From NCBI RefSeq assembly GCF_024138675.1, contig NZ_CP090959.1, positions 3,131,501 through 3,195,500 of the forward strand: DNA of 64,000 nt, in the 5' to 3' direction. Position 1 is the first letter of the stretch. Each line of letters begins with the position of its first letter. The position numbers and the translations under genes were made by a program. The notes beneath the pieces are model-generated. The model was not told the origin of the DNA and did not search any database. It saw only the letters and a program-made list of their open reading frames with translations. Positions 62,431-64,000 of this stretch are shown here, in pieces. The stretch is from Simiduia sp. 21SJ11W-1. GTDB lineage: Bacteria; Pseudomonadota; Gammaproteobacteria; Pseudomonadales; Cellvibrionaceae.

Positions 62431-64000
62431 CTAAAGCGTAAAGCGTTTCATTAAATCTGCAAGCGTGTCTGATTGTGCCTGCAACGTTTGGCACAGGCGC
62501 TGACAGGCTACAATGTCTTCACCGGTGCTGCGCGAGTGATCGGCAATAGATTGCACATTGCGGTTAATTTCTTCGGTGGCCTGGCTTTGTTCTTCTGTGG
62601 CGGTTGCTATCTGGTAGTTCATATCGGAAATCCGGTTTACACCTTCGGTAATACCCAACAGCAACTCACCGGTTTGCCGCACGTGTTGCACACTGGTTTG
62701 GGTTTGCTCGCTGCCAGCCATAATAGATTCCACGGTAGCGCGGGCACTGCGATCAAGCCGTGCAATCATGTCATTAATTTCTTCGGTAGATTGCGCTGTG
62801 CGCTGGGCAAGCGTGCGTACCTCATCGGCCACCACCGCGAAGCCGCGCCCTTGCTCGCCGGCGCGGGCAGCTTCAATGGCAGCGTTTAAAGCCAATAGAT
62901 TGGTTTGCTCTGAAATGCCTTTAATCACATCCAGTACGCCAGAGATGGATTTAATGTCTTTGGCGAGCTGTTCTACCCGTTCTACCGATTGGCCCATCAC
63001 CTGGTTGAGCTGGCCCATATCTTTTACTGTGCCCTCAACCTTGGCTTTGCCATCGCCGGCGGTTTGGTGAGCTGTGCGCGAGGCCTCGGCGGCGTCGGCG
63101 GCGTTGCGCGCAATTTCGTTAACGGTTGCACCCATTTCATTTACCGCCGTGGCAACCATGTCGGTATTGAGTTGCTGCTGTTCTGTGCGCCCGGCCGCTT
63201 GCGAAATATATTGATTTACCGATTGCGACGCCTTGGCCACCGCGTGGCTTGACTGCACAATCTGCGCGCACAAGGTGTGCAATTGCTCAATAAAAACATT
63301 GACCTGCCGGGCCAAATCACCAACTTCATCTTTGCGGGTTTCCGGAAGCCTTGCAGTCAAATCGCCATCGCGCTGGGTAATATCTTCCAGCGCCAGAGTA
63401 ATTTCTACCAAGGGGCGTACAATGCGATTAGCAAGCCATAACACAAGCACCAAAAAAACCACCGCCAATAACAGCGACAAGCCCAGGTTGTGCAAGATGG
63501 TGGCCTCAAGCCCCGCGTAGAGCTCTGCCTGCGGAATTTCGGCAACCAAATACCAGTCTGCCGATTGCAATGGAATTGATGCCGCCAAATAGGCTTCACC
63601 ATCGCGTGTAAAGGTTTGCGTGGCGATATCTTTGGCGCGCACCAAGCCATCGCCATTGGCTTGCAACACGCTCGCCAAAGGCCGGCCAGACAGGCCTGGA
63701 TCGCGGTGCAATTTAATGTTCCCACTGCGGTCTACCAGATACACCTGCCCGTGCTTGCCAAGCCGGTAGTTGCGCACCAGTTCAGACATAGCCGCAAGCG
63801 ACTGGCCAACGCCGCCCACACCCTGCACACCGCGGGTATCGATTTTGTAGTTGATAAACACCGTGGGCTTACCACTGGCCTCATCCACATCCAGGCTCAA
63901 TTCATAGGGCCGCCCGCTAGCCAAAAAACGGTAGAACCACTGATCGCGATCCGCCGAGGGCGAAAGGGTTTTAAACAACCCATCGGTATTGAAATAGTGA
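62431..64000 (-). CDS. methyl-accepting chemotaxis protein with Cache sensor (partial)
   Basis: The gene enters at the right edge with 522 codons visible; no start is in the window, as codons remain open upstream of 63978. The visible sensor part has GKHGQVYLVDRSGNIKLHRDP and DWYLVAEIP, typical of a dCache domain facing the periplasm. A membrane helix (LGLSLLLAVVFLVLVLWLA), a HAMP domain, and a full signalling domain with tip [20 protein letters not shown] follow. The ligand is unknown. Its stop lies three bases after the convergent flavin reductase stop. Confidence 0.95.
   Translation of the reverse strand, partial: HYFNTDGLFKTLSPSADRDQWFYRFLASGRPYELSLDVDEASGKPTVFINYKIDTRGVQGVGGVGQSLAAMSELVRNYRLGKHGQVYLVDRSGNIKLHRDPGLSGRPLASVLQANGDGLVRAKDIATQTFTRDGEAYLAASIPLQSADWYLVAEIPQAELYAGLEATILHNLGLSLLLAVVFLVLVLWLANRIVRPLVEITLALEDITQRDGDLTARLPETRKDEVGDLARQVNVFIEQLHTLCAQIVQSSHAVAKASQSVNQYISQAAGRTEQQQLNTDMVATAVNEMGATVNEIARNAADAAEASRTAHQTAGDGKAKVEGTVKDMGQLNQVMGQSVERVEQLAKDIKSISGVLDVIKGISEQTNLLALNAAIEAARAGEQGRGFAVVADEVRTLAQRTAQSTEEINDMIARLDRSARATVESIMAGSEQTQTSVQHVRQTGELLLGITEGVNRISDMNYQIATATEEQSQATEEINRNVQSIADHSRSTGEDIVACQRLCQTLQAQSDTLADLMKRFTL

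Overview
The window looks like chromosomal DNA of a marine, polysaccharide-using gammaproteobacterium, most likely of the Cellvibrionaceae (Simiduia, Teredinibacter or Saccharophagus relatives). The grounds are a TonB-dependent starch-uptake locus with lipoprotein amylases, a Pseudomonas-like argG-motY-pyrC-rnt gene order, a polar-flagellum MotY, a complete cbb3 oxidase cluster, and PEP-CTERM and other CTERM sorting signals. Genus is inference only. No rRNA, tRNA, CRISPR array, insertion sequence or prophage was recognised.

Layout. 1-1.3 kb: agmatine catabolism (end of aguB, aguA). 1.3-8.8 kb: a chemoreceptor broken by an in-frame amber codon, a DUF3718 protein, a SRPBCC protein, an M13 lipoprotein peptidase, a TrhA/hemolysin III protein and a histidine kinase/response regulator pair. 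9.0-11.8 kb: the most interesting cassette, made of a stand-alone protease propeptide (FTP/PepSY), an M4 metallopeptidase with a Gly-rich/Cys/transmembrane C-terminal sorting tail, and an overlapping CPBP-type glutamic intramembrane protease that is probably its dedicated sorting enzyme (JDVT-CTERM/MrtJ type). 11.85-12.94 kb: a gene-free block of three families of tandem and palindromic repeats.

13.0-18.4 kb and 21.5-28.8 kb: a maltodextrin/starch utilisation locus in two parts (GH13 glucosidase, GH13 lipoprotein amylase, MFS sugar transporter; TonB-dependent receptor and a very large lipoprotein pullulanase). The two minus-strand transcription units share paired TACGTA-centred palindromes, the nearer one lying about 160 bp before each start codon, which points to one LacI-type regulator that is not in the window. 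Between the two parts lie a DUF1993 protein, an unknown gene frameshifted in a G8 tract, a lipoprotein and about 0.8 kb without recognisable genes.

29.7-39.5 kb: a Yip1 protein, then, all on the minus strand, cbb3 oxidase structural genes (ccoNOQP) and maturation genes (ccoGHIS) ending in a TauE/SafE-like membrane protein with a strikingly His-rich tail. 39.7-48.95 kb: housekeeping genes argG, motY, pyrC, rnt, pyrB, sbcB and a beta carbonic anhydrase, with an EF-hand protein and a DUF2971 protein between them.

49-64 kb: a cupin protein, a small secreted protein, a DUF3192 lipoprotein, a PEP-CTERM protein behind a near-consensus sigma-54 promoter, class I fumarase, a Lar-like zinc-ribbon miniprotein, a coiled-coil membrane protein, Fe-superoxide dismutase, a DUF885 peptidase, a GGDEF-EAL protein, a pseudopilin fragment, ubiX, a rubredoxin/rubredoxin-reductase fusion, a flavin reductase, and a Cache-type chemoreceptor that runs off the right edge.
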